From Cohnella sp. OV330 (GTDB taxonomy: Bacteria > Bacillota > Bacilli > Paenibacillales > Paenibacillaceae), in contig NZ_FOKE01000013.1 in the NCBI RefSeq assembly GCF_900112065.1, positions 186,001 to 250,000 of the forward strand: DNA of 64,000 bases, in the 5' to 3' direction. Position numbers and translations under genes: made by a program. Under the pieces are notes generated by a model, which saw only the letters and a program-made list of their open reading frames with translations, ran no database searches and had not been told where the DNA came from. Below are positions 31,009-38,214 of this stretch, in pieces; the stretch's first letter is position 1; each line of letters begins with the position of its first letter.

Positions 31009-31872
31009 CTATAGGTGTCTTAACTTTTCCGGATTGGCGACCGTATAGATCGCTTCGATCTTCTGATTTTTATAAGCAAAAGAATAAACGTATTTCACCT
31101 CATCGCCCAGACGTATAAGGATTCCGGGGAGCCCATTCACCGGAAGGAACGAGAACGTCAATTTACCCGCATGCATGAGGATCGCGTTTTGATGCAGCTT
31201 CAGCACGTTCTCGAATCCGACGACAGGCACTTGCGCCGCTCTTACTTTGCCTCCGCCGTCCGAGTAGAGCACGACGTTTTCGCTTACCAGTTCAAGAAGC
31301 TTCGTCGTATTTCCTTGCAGCAGCGAATTCACGAACTCTTTGATCTTATCCTCCGCAACGGAAACCGACGGCTGCTTATCCGGGTCGAAATGGATGCTTT
31401 TTTTGGCGCGGTGGAATATTTGCCGGCAATTCACGCTGCTTTTCCCGACGATATCGGCAATCTCGTCAAACGAATAATGAAAAATCTCTCGAAGAAGAAA
31501 AACCGCCCTTTCCGTTGCGCTCAATTGCTGCAGAAGCAGAAGATAAGCCGTGGAAATCGACTCCGACCGCAAATATCGATTAGATGGATCGATGTCCGAA
31601 GCCCCCTTTTCGAGCAGGGGCTCCGGAAGCCATGGGCCGACGTACATTTCCCGCTTTCTGGCCGACGAGCGCAGAAGATCAAGACAACGATTCGTTACGA
31701 TTTTATATAGGAATGCCCGTTCGTTATGGATTGTCCCGGCGTCGTTCATTCCGTCATAGCTCAAAAAAGCATCCTGTACGATATCTTCCGCATCCATGAC
31801 GCTGCCGAGCATTCGATAGGCTAACGAAAACAGCTCCGTCTTATGACGATTATATAACTCCTCTGTGTTCAT
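31009..31872 (-). CDS. ECF41-type RNA polymerase sigma factor (SigJ-like)
   Basis: About 287 residues: sigma-2 (RHKTELFSLAYRMLG..DAEDIVQD), sigma-4 (LSATERAVFLLREIFHYSFDEIADIVGKSS) and a C-terminal SnoaL/NTF2-like extension. All three family signatures are present: WLPEP in the inter-domain linker, DGGGK in the extension and NPEKL at the end. In this family the extension regulates the sigma factor and no separate anti-sigma is needed. ATG 31872 is preferred (AGGAGAGG about 10 nt upstream); an ATG at 31881 is possible. The gene overlaps the preceding FAD oxidoreductase by 23 bp, so it is co-transcribed and probably positively autoregulated. Confidence 0.92.
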   Translation of the reverse strand: MNTEELYNRHKTELFSLAYRMLGSVMDAEDIVQDAFLSYDGMNDAGTIHNERAFLYKIVTNRCLDLLRSSARKREMYVGPWLPEPLLEKGASDIDPSNRYLRSESISTAYLLLLQQLSATERAVFLLREIFHYSFDEIADIVGKSSVNCRQIFHRAKKSIHFDPDKQPSVSVAEDKIKEFVNSLLQGNTTKLLELVSENVVLYSDGGGKVRAAQVPVVGFENVLKLHQNAILMHAGKLTFSFLPVNGLPGILIRLGDEVKYVYSFAYKNQKIEAIYTVANPEKLRHL

Positions 31873-33151
31873 TAAAGCCATTCCTCTCCTTACGCTCAAG
31901 GGAGAGCATGTGTTGTACGGCTCTTCTGGCGCTTGCCGTCGCGGCATCGACCAATACTTCACCGTGCGACGCCCATTCTCCTGCTACATATAATCCTTGT
32001 ATTTCCGGAACGGCGGGTCCGGGATTCTCATGACGTTTCAGATGCATAAAGTCGTGACAAACGGTCATTTTCGGAAGGTATTGCTTGACGATCAATTCTT
32101 CCCGCCATCCCGGCTGCATCAAATCCAGCACGCCCTCCAGTTCTTGCAAATCTTTATCCGGGTCCGATTCTTTCCCTTGGTACTTAATGAGCGATATGAC
32201 TTGGGCGCCATCGTCGCTTAGATAAGCCGCACGCGAATAATTGCTAAAGAGCACGGTCTGATCGATCCCGTAAGCAAATTGTTGTTTGGGCTCGGGAAGT
32301 CGCTTCAAAGCCACATCCAAGCAGGCCGCGTTGACCTCAATCGCTTGTTGTTTCCAGGTATGAAGGGAGGTTTTTTCCGCAAAAGGCACCAACTCATTGG
32401 CGATAGCAGGCGATGTGGCAAGGATAACATGGTCCGTATCGATTTTCGTTCCGTCTTCGCAGAGAACCTGCCGCACGATCCCGCCACGGGTATCGATGGA
32501 CGAGACTTTGGTATTTGTTAAAAATCGCACGCTCAGGTCGGATGCCTTTTTGCGCAATTCCTCGATCAATTCTCCCCAGCCGCGATCCAGGTACAACGCG
32601 CCGTTAAGGGCATTCTGCAGCTGTTTCAATGCAGGACCCGCGGCCGGCAAATCCGGTCCGACTACATAACTGGCGGCACGAAGCAACGAATAAAAAATAT
32701 TGCGCACCATGGGATCTTGCAAATTCCCTTCGACCCACTCGCGGATACTGATCCGGTCAAAATGACGCGTATCCGCTTTTTTAACTTTCATAAGGCAGGA
32801 AGCAAACTCCATCTTTCCTTTCCAAGACAACAGCGGGGTCGTAAACAAGGATTTCATATCCGAAGGCAAGGCGCTCAATTTCCCTTTCCAAATGCCGTAA
32901 GCGAACGAGGAAGGCCGCTTTCCTTGCAAGGTCAGCCCCAATTCCCGGAAAGTCGCATACGCATCTCCCTTATACAAGGAATGCGCGCCCAAATTGAAGT
33001 AGGCTCCTTTTTTCTTATTGGAAATGGCTCGGCCGCCTAAGCGATTCTGTTTTTCAATGACCACCGTTTGTTTCCCGGCTTTGGCTGCATAAATAGCAGC
33101 GGTTAAACCCGCAATCCCTCCGCCAACCACGACCACGTCAACCTTTTGCAT
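31850..33151 (-). CDS. FAD-dependent oxidoreductase (phytoene desaturase/amine oxidase-like)
   Basis: 433 residues. The N-terminal dinucleotide-binding motif VVVGGGIAGLTAA is followed by VIEKQNRLGGRA, and the C-terminal FAD-contact motif is GLYVAGEWASHGEVLVDAA. The fold belongs to the protoporphyrinogen oxidase/phytoene desaturase superfamily; the substrate is unknown. First gene of the ECF41 operon, with the ECF41-type promoter at 33184-33210 placing the transcript start about 25 nt before the ATG. Oxidoreductases are one of the standard partners of ECF41 sigma factors. Confidence 0.9.
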   Translation of the reverse strand: MQKVDVVVVGGGIAGLTAAIYAAKAGKQTVVIEKQNRLGGRAISNKKKGAYFNLGAHSLYKGDAYATFRELGLTLQGKRPSSFAYGIWKGKLSALPSDMKSLFTTPLLSWKGKMEFASCLMKVKKADTRHFDRISIREWVEGNLQDPMVRNIFYSLLRAASYVVGPDLPAAGPALKQLQNALNGALYLDRGWGELIEELRKKASDLSVRFLTNTKVSSIDTRGGIVRQVLCEDGTKIDTDHVILATSPAIANELVPFAEKTSLHTWKQQAIEVNAACLDVALKRLPEPKQQFAYGIDQTVLFSNYSRAAYLSDDGAQVISLIKYQGKESDPDKDLQELEGVLDLMQPGWREELIVKQYLPKMTVCHDFMHLKRHENPGPAVPEIQGLYVAGEWASHGEVLVDAATASARRAVQHMLSLERKERNGFNEHRGVI

Positions 33152-33183
33152 CGCTCATCATCCCTTCGCAATTTTACCCGTAT

Positions 33184-33210
33184 GACGGGGAAGGGATTTG
33201 AAGTGTGACA
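33184..33210 (-). promoter_or_regulatory. ECF41-type promoter for the oxidoreductase operon
   Basis: Reverse strand TGTCACA (33204-33210), 16-bp spacer, CGTC (33184-33187). This is the promoter form known for ECF41 sigma factors and is found again at 54389-54415 before the other ECF41-linked gene. Confidence 0.8.
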
Positions 33211-33218
33211 GGATACGC

Positions 33219-33257
33219 AAAAAAAAGGGAGCAGTTACCGCGGCGGCGAACTGCTCC
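33219..33257 (-). terminator. Rho-independent terminator
   Basis: Reverse strand stem GGAGCAGTT / AACTGCTCC with a 12-base GC-rich loop, followed by eight T. It ends transcription arriving from the siderophore-binding gene before the ECF41 promoter. Confidence 0.85.
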
Positions 33258-33398
33258 TGGATTACTCGAATAACATCTTAACAAGGCGGTTGAAGCGCTG
33301 TATGCGAGCCGTCTCGCTATTATGCCGTAACCTCGGCGCCGTCCGCTTGCCCTTTTCGTCGATTTATGCACAAGATTCGCGCAGACGTTGCCGCACGA

Positions 33399-33422
33399 CA
33401 AAAAGAGGACGCTCTCGCGTCC
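33399..33422 (-). terminator. Rho-independent terminator directly after the siderophore-binding gene
   Basis: Reverse strand GGACGC-gaga-GCGTCC followed by TCTTTTTG, 22 bp after the stop codon. Confidence 0.8.
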
Positions 33423-33444
33423 CCATTCGCCGGTGCATGGGCGT

Positions 33445-34437
33445 TTAGGCCTTGCCCAGGATTCCTTCTTTGAAAATGTTCAACAGATATTCGAGCGTCG
33501 TCGGATCGCTGTAGCTGGAAGCTTCGGTATCGATCTCGATGACATGGCCCGCCTTGACGGCCGGCATGTTCTTCCAGGTGTCCGTGTTCAGGGCGCCGTT
33601 GTCTCCGGTCGCGCTCCTGCTGAGGATGATATAATCGCCGGCGTACTCCGGCAGCACTTCGGTCGACAGCGTGTAATAGCCCGGGCCGAGCGCGTCCTTC
33701 TTGACCTTCTCCGGCATGCCGAGCCCCATCGCCTGGTACACGATCTCCGTGCCGCGGGCCCAGTTGTTGCCGAAAACGTAGAACTGCTTGTCGAACAATT
33801 CGAATACCGTCACGGTGACGTCCGCGCCCGCCTTCGCCTTGATCTCGGCGCCGATATCGGCTGCGCGCTTCGAGAAGTCGTCGGCCCAAGCCTGCGCTTC
33901 CTGCTCCTTGTTCAAGAGCTTGCCGATCTCGATCTGCTGCTTCAGGTAGTCGAGCTTGCCCCACGTGTAGACGACGGTCGGCGCGATTTCCTTGAGCTTG
34001 TCGATGTTTTTCTCGGTGCTGCCGACGATGATGAGGTCGGGGTTCAACTCAATGATCTTCTCCAGATTCTCGGCGGAGACGATCTCGACGCCCTGCACCT
34101 TATCTTTGAAAAGCGGGTTGCCTGCCGTCCATTGGTCGACGCCGACGAGCGTGCCGCCCAGCGAGAGGACGTTGGGCGCGCTGCTCAGCGCGATGATGCG
34201 CTTGGGCGCGGCGGGGACTTCGACCGGTCCGTTCTCGGATTCGTAGGCGATCGTGCCGGAGGCGTCGGCGCTCGCGGATGCGCCGGCCGACGGCGATGCC
34301 GATGCGCTCGCGGACGGCGAGGCGGATTCGCCCGCGCTCTGCGACGCGCCTGCGTTATTGTTGTTCGCGTTGTTGCCGCACGCGCTCACGACCAGCGCGA
34401 GCAGCAGAAACAACGGGGCCCACATTTTCTTTTTCAT
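33445..34437 (-). CDS. Iron(III)-siderophore-binding lipoprotein (FecB/FepB family)
   Basis: About 330 residues. Lipoprotein signal MKKKMWAPLFLLLALVVSAC with lipobox, Ala/Ser-rich linker, then a periplasmic-binding-protein type III domain (KRIIALSSAPNVLSLGGTLVGVDQW, later NLEKIIELNPDLIIVGS). It binds ferric siderophore outside the membrane for an ABC importer. The start is ATG 34437; an upstream in-frame ATG at 34467 would add a charged leader before the signal. A Fur-box-like sequence lies 33 bp upstream. No permease or ATPase genes adjoin, so partners are encoded elsewhere. Confidence 0.9.
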   Translation of the reverse strand: MKKKMWAPLFLLLALVVSACGNNANNNNAGASQSAGESASPSASASASPSAGASASADASGTIAYESENGPVEVPAAPKRIIALSSAPNVLSLGGTLVGVDQWTAGNPLFKDKVQGVEIVSAENLEKIIELNPDLIIVGSTEKNIDKLKEIAPTVVYTWGKLDYLKQQIEIGKLLNKEQEAQAWADDFSKRAADIGAEIKAKAGADVTVTVFELFDKQFYVFGNNWARGTEIVYQAMGLGMPEKVKKDALGPGYYTLSTEVLPEYAGDYIILSRSATGDNGALNTDTWKNMPAVKAGHVIEIDTEASSYSDPTTLEYLLNIFKEGILGKA

Positions 34438-34469
34438 TGTTGGTTCGACTCTCCCTTTTCCGTTCATTC

Positions 34470-34488
34470 GATAATGATTATCAGTATC
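34470..34488 (-). promoter_or_regulatory. Fur box
   Basis: GATAATGATTATCAGTATC matches 17 of 19 positions of the classical Fur consensus and sits just upstream of the siderophore-binding lipoprotein, so iron repression is expected. Confidence 0.8.
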
Positions 34489-34542
34489 ACTGATCTAACT
34501 ATAGAGATGCCTTCCGTCAAAGTCAATACGGGCGCGGGGCAA

Positions 34543-35082
34543 CTACTCGCCCCAAACGCTGCGTGTCTCAAAATAGTCATAATCTTGCCCATCGGATAGC
34601 CTGCGCCGGTCGACCGGCCGGAATCCGGCCTTCAGCAGCACGCCGCGGGAAGCGCCGTTCATGGGCTTCACGATGGCAGCCACCCGTTCAAGTTCGGTAT
34701 GCCGGAATATAAATGCCCGTATGGCTTGGACCGCACTCGTCGCATAACCGCGGCCGCGATAGTCTTTGGAGACGGCATACGCCACCTCGCGGTCCGCCGG
34801 ATCCAGAAGATCGTTCGGAAATACGCCGCACCAGCCGATCAGCCGTTCGTCCGCCTTGTGCTCGATCGCGAGCAGGATGCGCACGTCCGCCGGATCGAAG
34901 CGGCCGTAGCTGCCGATGACGAACGACAGGAAATCTGCCAGCTGTGCCTCGGTCATCGCCCAATCGGGCAGGAGATCGGTAATCTCGGTCTGCATGGTGA
35001 GCGCGCGCAGCGCGTCCAGATCCTGCGGCGCGAACGCGCGGAGGCGGATCGAATCGGTTTCTATCGTAAAGGAAAGCGTCAT
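34543..35082 (-). CDS. GNAT-family N-acetyltransferase (RimJ/RimL type)
   Basis: About 179 residues: N-terminal TDSIRLRAFAPQDLDALRAL, central YAVSKDYRGRGYATSAVQAI (acetyl-CoA pyrophosphate loop R-G-R-G-Y-A) and C-terminal NGASRGVLLKAGFRP. This is the typical protein-acetylating or small-molecule-acetylating GNAT form. ATG 35082 has GAGGTG at about 9 nt; the upstream open frame has no site. Monocistronic. The 276-bp gap after it toward 35358 shows no gene or clear signal. Confidence 0.88.
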   Translation of the reverse strand: MTLSFTIETDSIRLRAFAPQDLDALRALTMQTEITDLLPDWAMTEAQLADFLSFVIGSYGRFDPADVRILLAIEHKADERLIGWCGVFPNDLLDPADREVAYAVSKDYRGRGYATSAVQAIRAFIFRHTELERVAAIVKPMNGASRGVLLKAGFRPVDRRRLSDGQDYDYFETRSVWGE

Positions 35083-35358
35083 TTGGAAAGCACCTCGTCG
35101 GTTTATTGGTATTCGGCATTCGGCGCAAATCAAAAAGCGAAGCGCCTTAAAGAAAGGCACTCCGCAAGTATCGTTTGCATACTTGTCTTGAAGTCCCTTG
35201 TAACGGCTCATGAAGACGCACGTATCCCGTCTATGAAATCACGAGATTTTTTGCGCGTGCTTCGTCCATTACAAGGAAACTGGCATAAAGGATAAATGCT
35301 CCTTCCGCATACAACCTGAGTTCAGGATAAAACGTACTGCGTCCGTTGTAAAGAAGGA

Positions 35359-36540
35359 TCAGGCCGCTTCCGGCGTCGGAAGCGCTTGGGCCTTGGGCTT
35401 CATCCGCTTCCAGCCGGATCCGATCAGCAGCAGCAGGAATCCGCCTCCGACGTTCCACAGAACGGCCGCATTCGAGGACGCCGCGTCCCAACCGCCGAAA
35501 TACATGACTTCCCGCAGCCCGACGGCGGCGAAGCGCAGCGGCGTCCAGGCGTAGATCCAGTCGCGGGATGCCGCCGACAGGAACTCCGGCGCCATGTTCA
35601 GCATCGGCATCGAGAAAAACATCAGCAGCACGAGAATCGCCATCGCGGGCATCCCGAACCAGTTGAGCAGCGCGGATTGTACCATATAGAAGGCTGCGCC
35701 GGCGAGCCATAGGAACAGCCAAGTCTGCGTCGCCTCGGCCAGCTCCATGCCGTACCAAGCGGTCGCTTCCCAGACGAGGAAGGCGGAAGCGATCCCGGCA
35801 AGCAGGATGCCCGCGACGGGCTGCCAGACGATCGCGGTCGGTCTGCGCGAGCCGACCTTCATGGCGGCGCCGCCTGCGAAGAACAGGATTAGCGCCGATA
35901 CCAGGCTGCCCATCCACATGATCTGCGTGAGCAGGCCCGGCGCGTTGCCGGTCGCGTTGTACGCGCCTACCGCGTGAACGGTCTCTTCCTGTACGACGAT
36001 GGGGGACAACAGCGCCGCTGCGGTAGCCACGGACACCTGCTGCGTCTGCGCGCCGATCCGCTCGAGCATCGACTTCGACAGCTCCGCGCCGGCGAGCCGC
36101 ATCGCCTGCGCGAGCCCCTGCTTTACGACCGTGGAGGCCTGCGCGTTCAGCCCCTCGTTCGCGACGATCTTCACCGTCGCCGGCTTCGGCGCGGCACTGG
36201 CCAAGGAGGCGACGCCGGCGCTGAGGTCCGCCGGCACGATCAATGCGCCGTAGTATTGCCGGTCGTCCATCCCCTTGCGGGCCTCGGCCTCGGAGCCGAC
36301 GACCGTCCAGGCGATCGGCATCTGCGCGTTCGACGTCAGCTTCTCCTTCAGCATCTCCCCGACCGCCAGCGATTCGCCGCCCGGCAGCGACGCCGGCTGA
36401 TCGAGCATCACGAGCGCGACCGGCACCTCCTTCGGCTTCGCCCCGAGCACCGAGCCCATCATCGCCGCCCCGAATACGACCAGCACGATCAACACGATCA
36501 ACGTGCCGATCCATACGATTTTTTGCTTGAATATCGTCAT
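35359..36540 (-). CDS. YhgE/Pip-type membrane protein (ABC-2-like export permease)
   Basis: 393 residues. TM1 about 8-30, a large extracellular segment about 31-205, and five further helices near 210-230, 240-262, 270-292, 300-320 and 352-376, matching the phage-infection-protein/DUF3533/ABC-2 permease superfamily. The extracellular part has the typical VPVALVMLDQPA start. It is divergent from a TetR regulator with a shared control region at 36541-36718. By analogy it is an efflux or secretion component kept silent by that regulator; the substrate is unknown. Confidence 0.85.
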   Translation of the reverse strand: MTIFKQKIVWIGTLIVLIVLVVFGAAMMGSVLGAKPKEVPVALVMLDQPASLPGGESLAVGEMLKEKLTSNAQMPIAWTVVGSEAEARKGMDDRQYYGALIVPADLSAGVASLASAAPKPATVKIVANEGLNAQASTVVKQGLAQAMRLAGAELSKSMLERIGAQTQQVSVATAAALLSPIVVQEETVHAVGAYNATGNAPGLLTQIMWMGSLVSALILFFAGGAAMKVGSRRPTAIVWQPVAGILLAGIASAFLVWEATAWYGMELAEATQTWLFLWLAGAAFYMVQSALLNWFGMPAMAILVLLMFFSMPMLNMAPEFLSAASRDWIYAWTPLRFAAVGLREVMYFGGWDAASSNAAVLWNVGGGFLLLLIGSGWKRMKPKAQALPTPEAA

Positions 36541-36570
36541 ATCTCTATTCGCTCCTCTTGTCCGCGTTAT

Positions 36571-36611
36571 TGAACATATTGTTGATTAACGTCCACATTG
36601 TTCATTATAAT
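36571..36611 (+). promoter_or_regulatory. TetR-gene promoter with near-palindromic operator
   Basis: TTGATT (36582-36587), 18-bp spacer, TATAAT (36606-36611). The -35 overlaps the near-palindrome TGAACATATTGTTGA (36571-36585), and TGTTCA follows the spacer at 36598-36603. It is the probable TetR target controlling both divergent genes. Confidence 0.55.
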
Positions 36612-36718
36612 GACGAGACAGCGGCGTTCAATCGTCAATATGCGATTGCGATGTTCATAAATCAGCAGATCGATAGCCGGCTGTTGAATAACGCAGAAAA
36701 AGAGGCGGAGGCACGGCG

Positions 36719-37324
36719 ATGACGGATAAATTGGACAGGCGAAAAGCGCGGACCCGACAGCTCCTCCACGACGCGCTCATGGCGCTGCTTCAAGAAAAGA
36801 GCGCCGAATCGATCACGGTCACGGACGTCACAGGCCGCGCGGACGTCAACCGAGGCACGTTTTACTTGCACTATCGGGACGTCGGGGATATGGTGCAGCA
36901 GCTGAAGGACGAAGTGATGACCGGCGTGCGCGCCCGCGTCGAGAAGCTCGACATCTCGGCGGCCATGCAGTATATCGATCGGGACGAGCCCTATCCGGTT
37001 AGCGTCTCGATTTTTGAGGAGATCGCGAAGCATGGGGAATTTCTGCGCATCATGCTCGGCGAGAAAGGCGATCTCTCGTTTGCGAGGCAGCTTCGGGAGC
37101 TGTTCGCCAGCCGCGTTCATGCCAAACTGAGTACGCTGTCGCCGAACGAGAGCGCCGTGCCGCTCGACTATCTCATCTCCTACATCGCCTCCGCCAACTT
37201 CGGCATCGTGACCCACTGGCTGGACACCGGCCGGCAGCTTACGCCCGCGCAGATGGCCAAGGTTATGATCAGCTTGATGAACTACGGCCCGCTCGTATCG
37301 AGCGGGATCCGGAAGAGGCTATAA
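36719..37324 (+). CDS. TetR/AcrR-family transcriptional regulator
   Basis: 201 residues. The N-terminal helix-turn-helix is about residues 8-55 (RQLLHDALMALLQEKSAESITVTDVTGRADVNRGTFYLHYRD). The C-terminal helical domain belongs to the TetR group with a YLISYIASANFGIVTHWL segment. The start ATG has GGAGG at 8-nt spacing. Divergent from the YhgE/Pip membrane protein, its likely target. Confidence 0.92.
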   Translation: MTDKLDRRKARTRQLLHDALMALLQEKSAESITVTDVTGRADVNRGTFYLHYRDVGDMVQQLKDEVMTGVRARVEKLDISAAMQYIDRDEPYPVSVSIFEEIAKHGEFLRIMLGEKGDLSFARQLRELFASRVHAKLSTLSPNESAVPLDYLISYIASANFGIVTHWLDTGRQLTPAQMAKVMISLMNYGPLVSSGIRKRL

Positions 37325-37327
37325 TAA

Positions 37328-37355
37328 AGAACGGTCAAAGAAGCTTGACCGTTCT
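37328..37355. terminator. Bidirectional terminator overlapping the end of the acetyltransferase gene
   Basis: AGAACGGTCAA / TTGACCGTTCT with a 6-base loop. It stands between convergent genes and overlaps the last codons of the reverse-strand gene; T-rich sequence follows on the reverse strand (TTTATTAT). Confidence 0.65.
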
Positions 37356-38213
37356 CCAAAGCACTTCTTTTTGCACACCCGGGCAGGAAACATGCCTGGC
37401 CAAAAAACGGACCATATCTGCGTTGCGCGCTTCGACGAACAGGAGCCATTCTGAGAATGCCGGATCGCGGATCAAGCGCCGTCCCCCTTCGGCCGCCAAA
37501 GCGATGCCGCGCCCCATCCGCTGATGCCGGGGATGCACGAACATCGTTTTGAACAGCATCGTTCGGGTGTCAAACGGCTCGAAGATCATCCATCCGACGA
37601 CCGCTCCGCCATAGCGCAGGAGCAGGCTGCGTTCCTTATCAATCAGGTTTTCATCCGCAAACGGCGAGTAGTCTGGCGTATACCAAACGCCCTCTCCTTG
37701 CCGTACTTCCTCGTACTCCTGCGTCGTCAACGTCGTGAAGGGTCTGACCGCAAACACATCCGGCAGCCGTAATCGATAGACCCACGGCATCTCCGGATGA
37801 AGCCCCGTCGAGCCGCCCCAAATTTGAATGCCGTGTCGCGGTTTGCCAAATCCGCATGCCTTTAAAAAAGCGGCCTCTACCGTGTCAGGATCGGCGCCTC
37901 CGAGATATTCGGCTCCGATTGCGCGCGTTCCCGTCTGCCTCAGCGCCGTCTCGATCTCGCCGAATAGCGCACGCCCCACGCCCTGGCGACGCTCCGGCTC
38001 GGATACGGTCAGCGCGAGCAAGCCCGCCGTATCGGATGCCTCACGCCGCTCGGCAATCGCCACTCCGACCGGCTCGGCTCCCCGACGGGCTCCCAGCGCC
38101 AGGAACGAAGCCGGAAGCCGCTGCTGCAACACATGGCTTAACACAGGGGGGATCAGGCCTGTGTAAACACCTGGCACTGCGTCCTGAATCGCCTCAATCT
38201 CCAGGGCTTCCAT
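37335..38213 (-). CDS. Tandem-GNAT acetyltransferase
   Basis: 292 residues with two GNAT domains. The first (about 1-140) carries LTVSEPERRQGVGRALF and the second (about 150-292) carries MFVHPRHQRMGRGIALA. Both acetyl-CoA loops (R-x-G-V-G and R-M-G-R-G) look intact. The ATG at 38213 follows the stop of the upstream SLH gene by one base and has no good ribosome-binding site, implying translational coupling. The substrate is unknown. Confidence 0.82.
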   Translation of the reverse strand: MEALEIEAIQDAVPGVYTGLIPPVLSHVLQQRLPASFLALGARRGAEPVGVAIAERREASDTAGLLALTVSEPERRQGVGRALFGEIETALRQTGTRAIGAEYLGGADPDTVEAAFLKACGFGKPRHGIQIWGGSTGLHPEMPWVYRLRLPDVFAVRPFTTLTTQEYEEVRQGEGVWYTPDYSPFADENLIDKERSLLLRYGGAVVGWMIFEPFDTRTMLFKTMFVHPRHQRMGRGIALAAEGGRRLIRDPAFSEWLLFVEARNADMVRFLARHVSCPGVQKEVLWRTVKLL

Positions 38214-38214
38214 C

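Noticed and set aside
35083-35358. Small gene or RNA in the gap before the acetyltransferase
   Set aside because: No frame with a ribosome-binding site and no stable T-tailed hairpin could be seen.
37328-37355. Insertion-sequence end or attachment site
   Set aside because: The inverted repeat lies between convergent genes and is better explained as a shared terminator.
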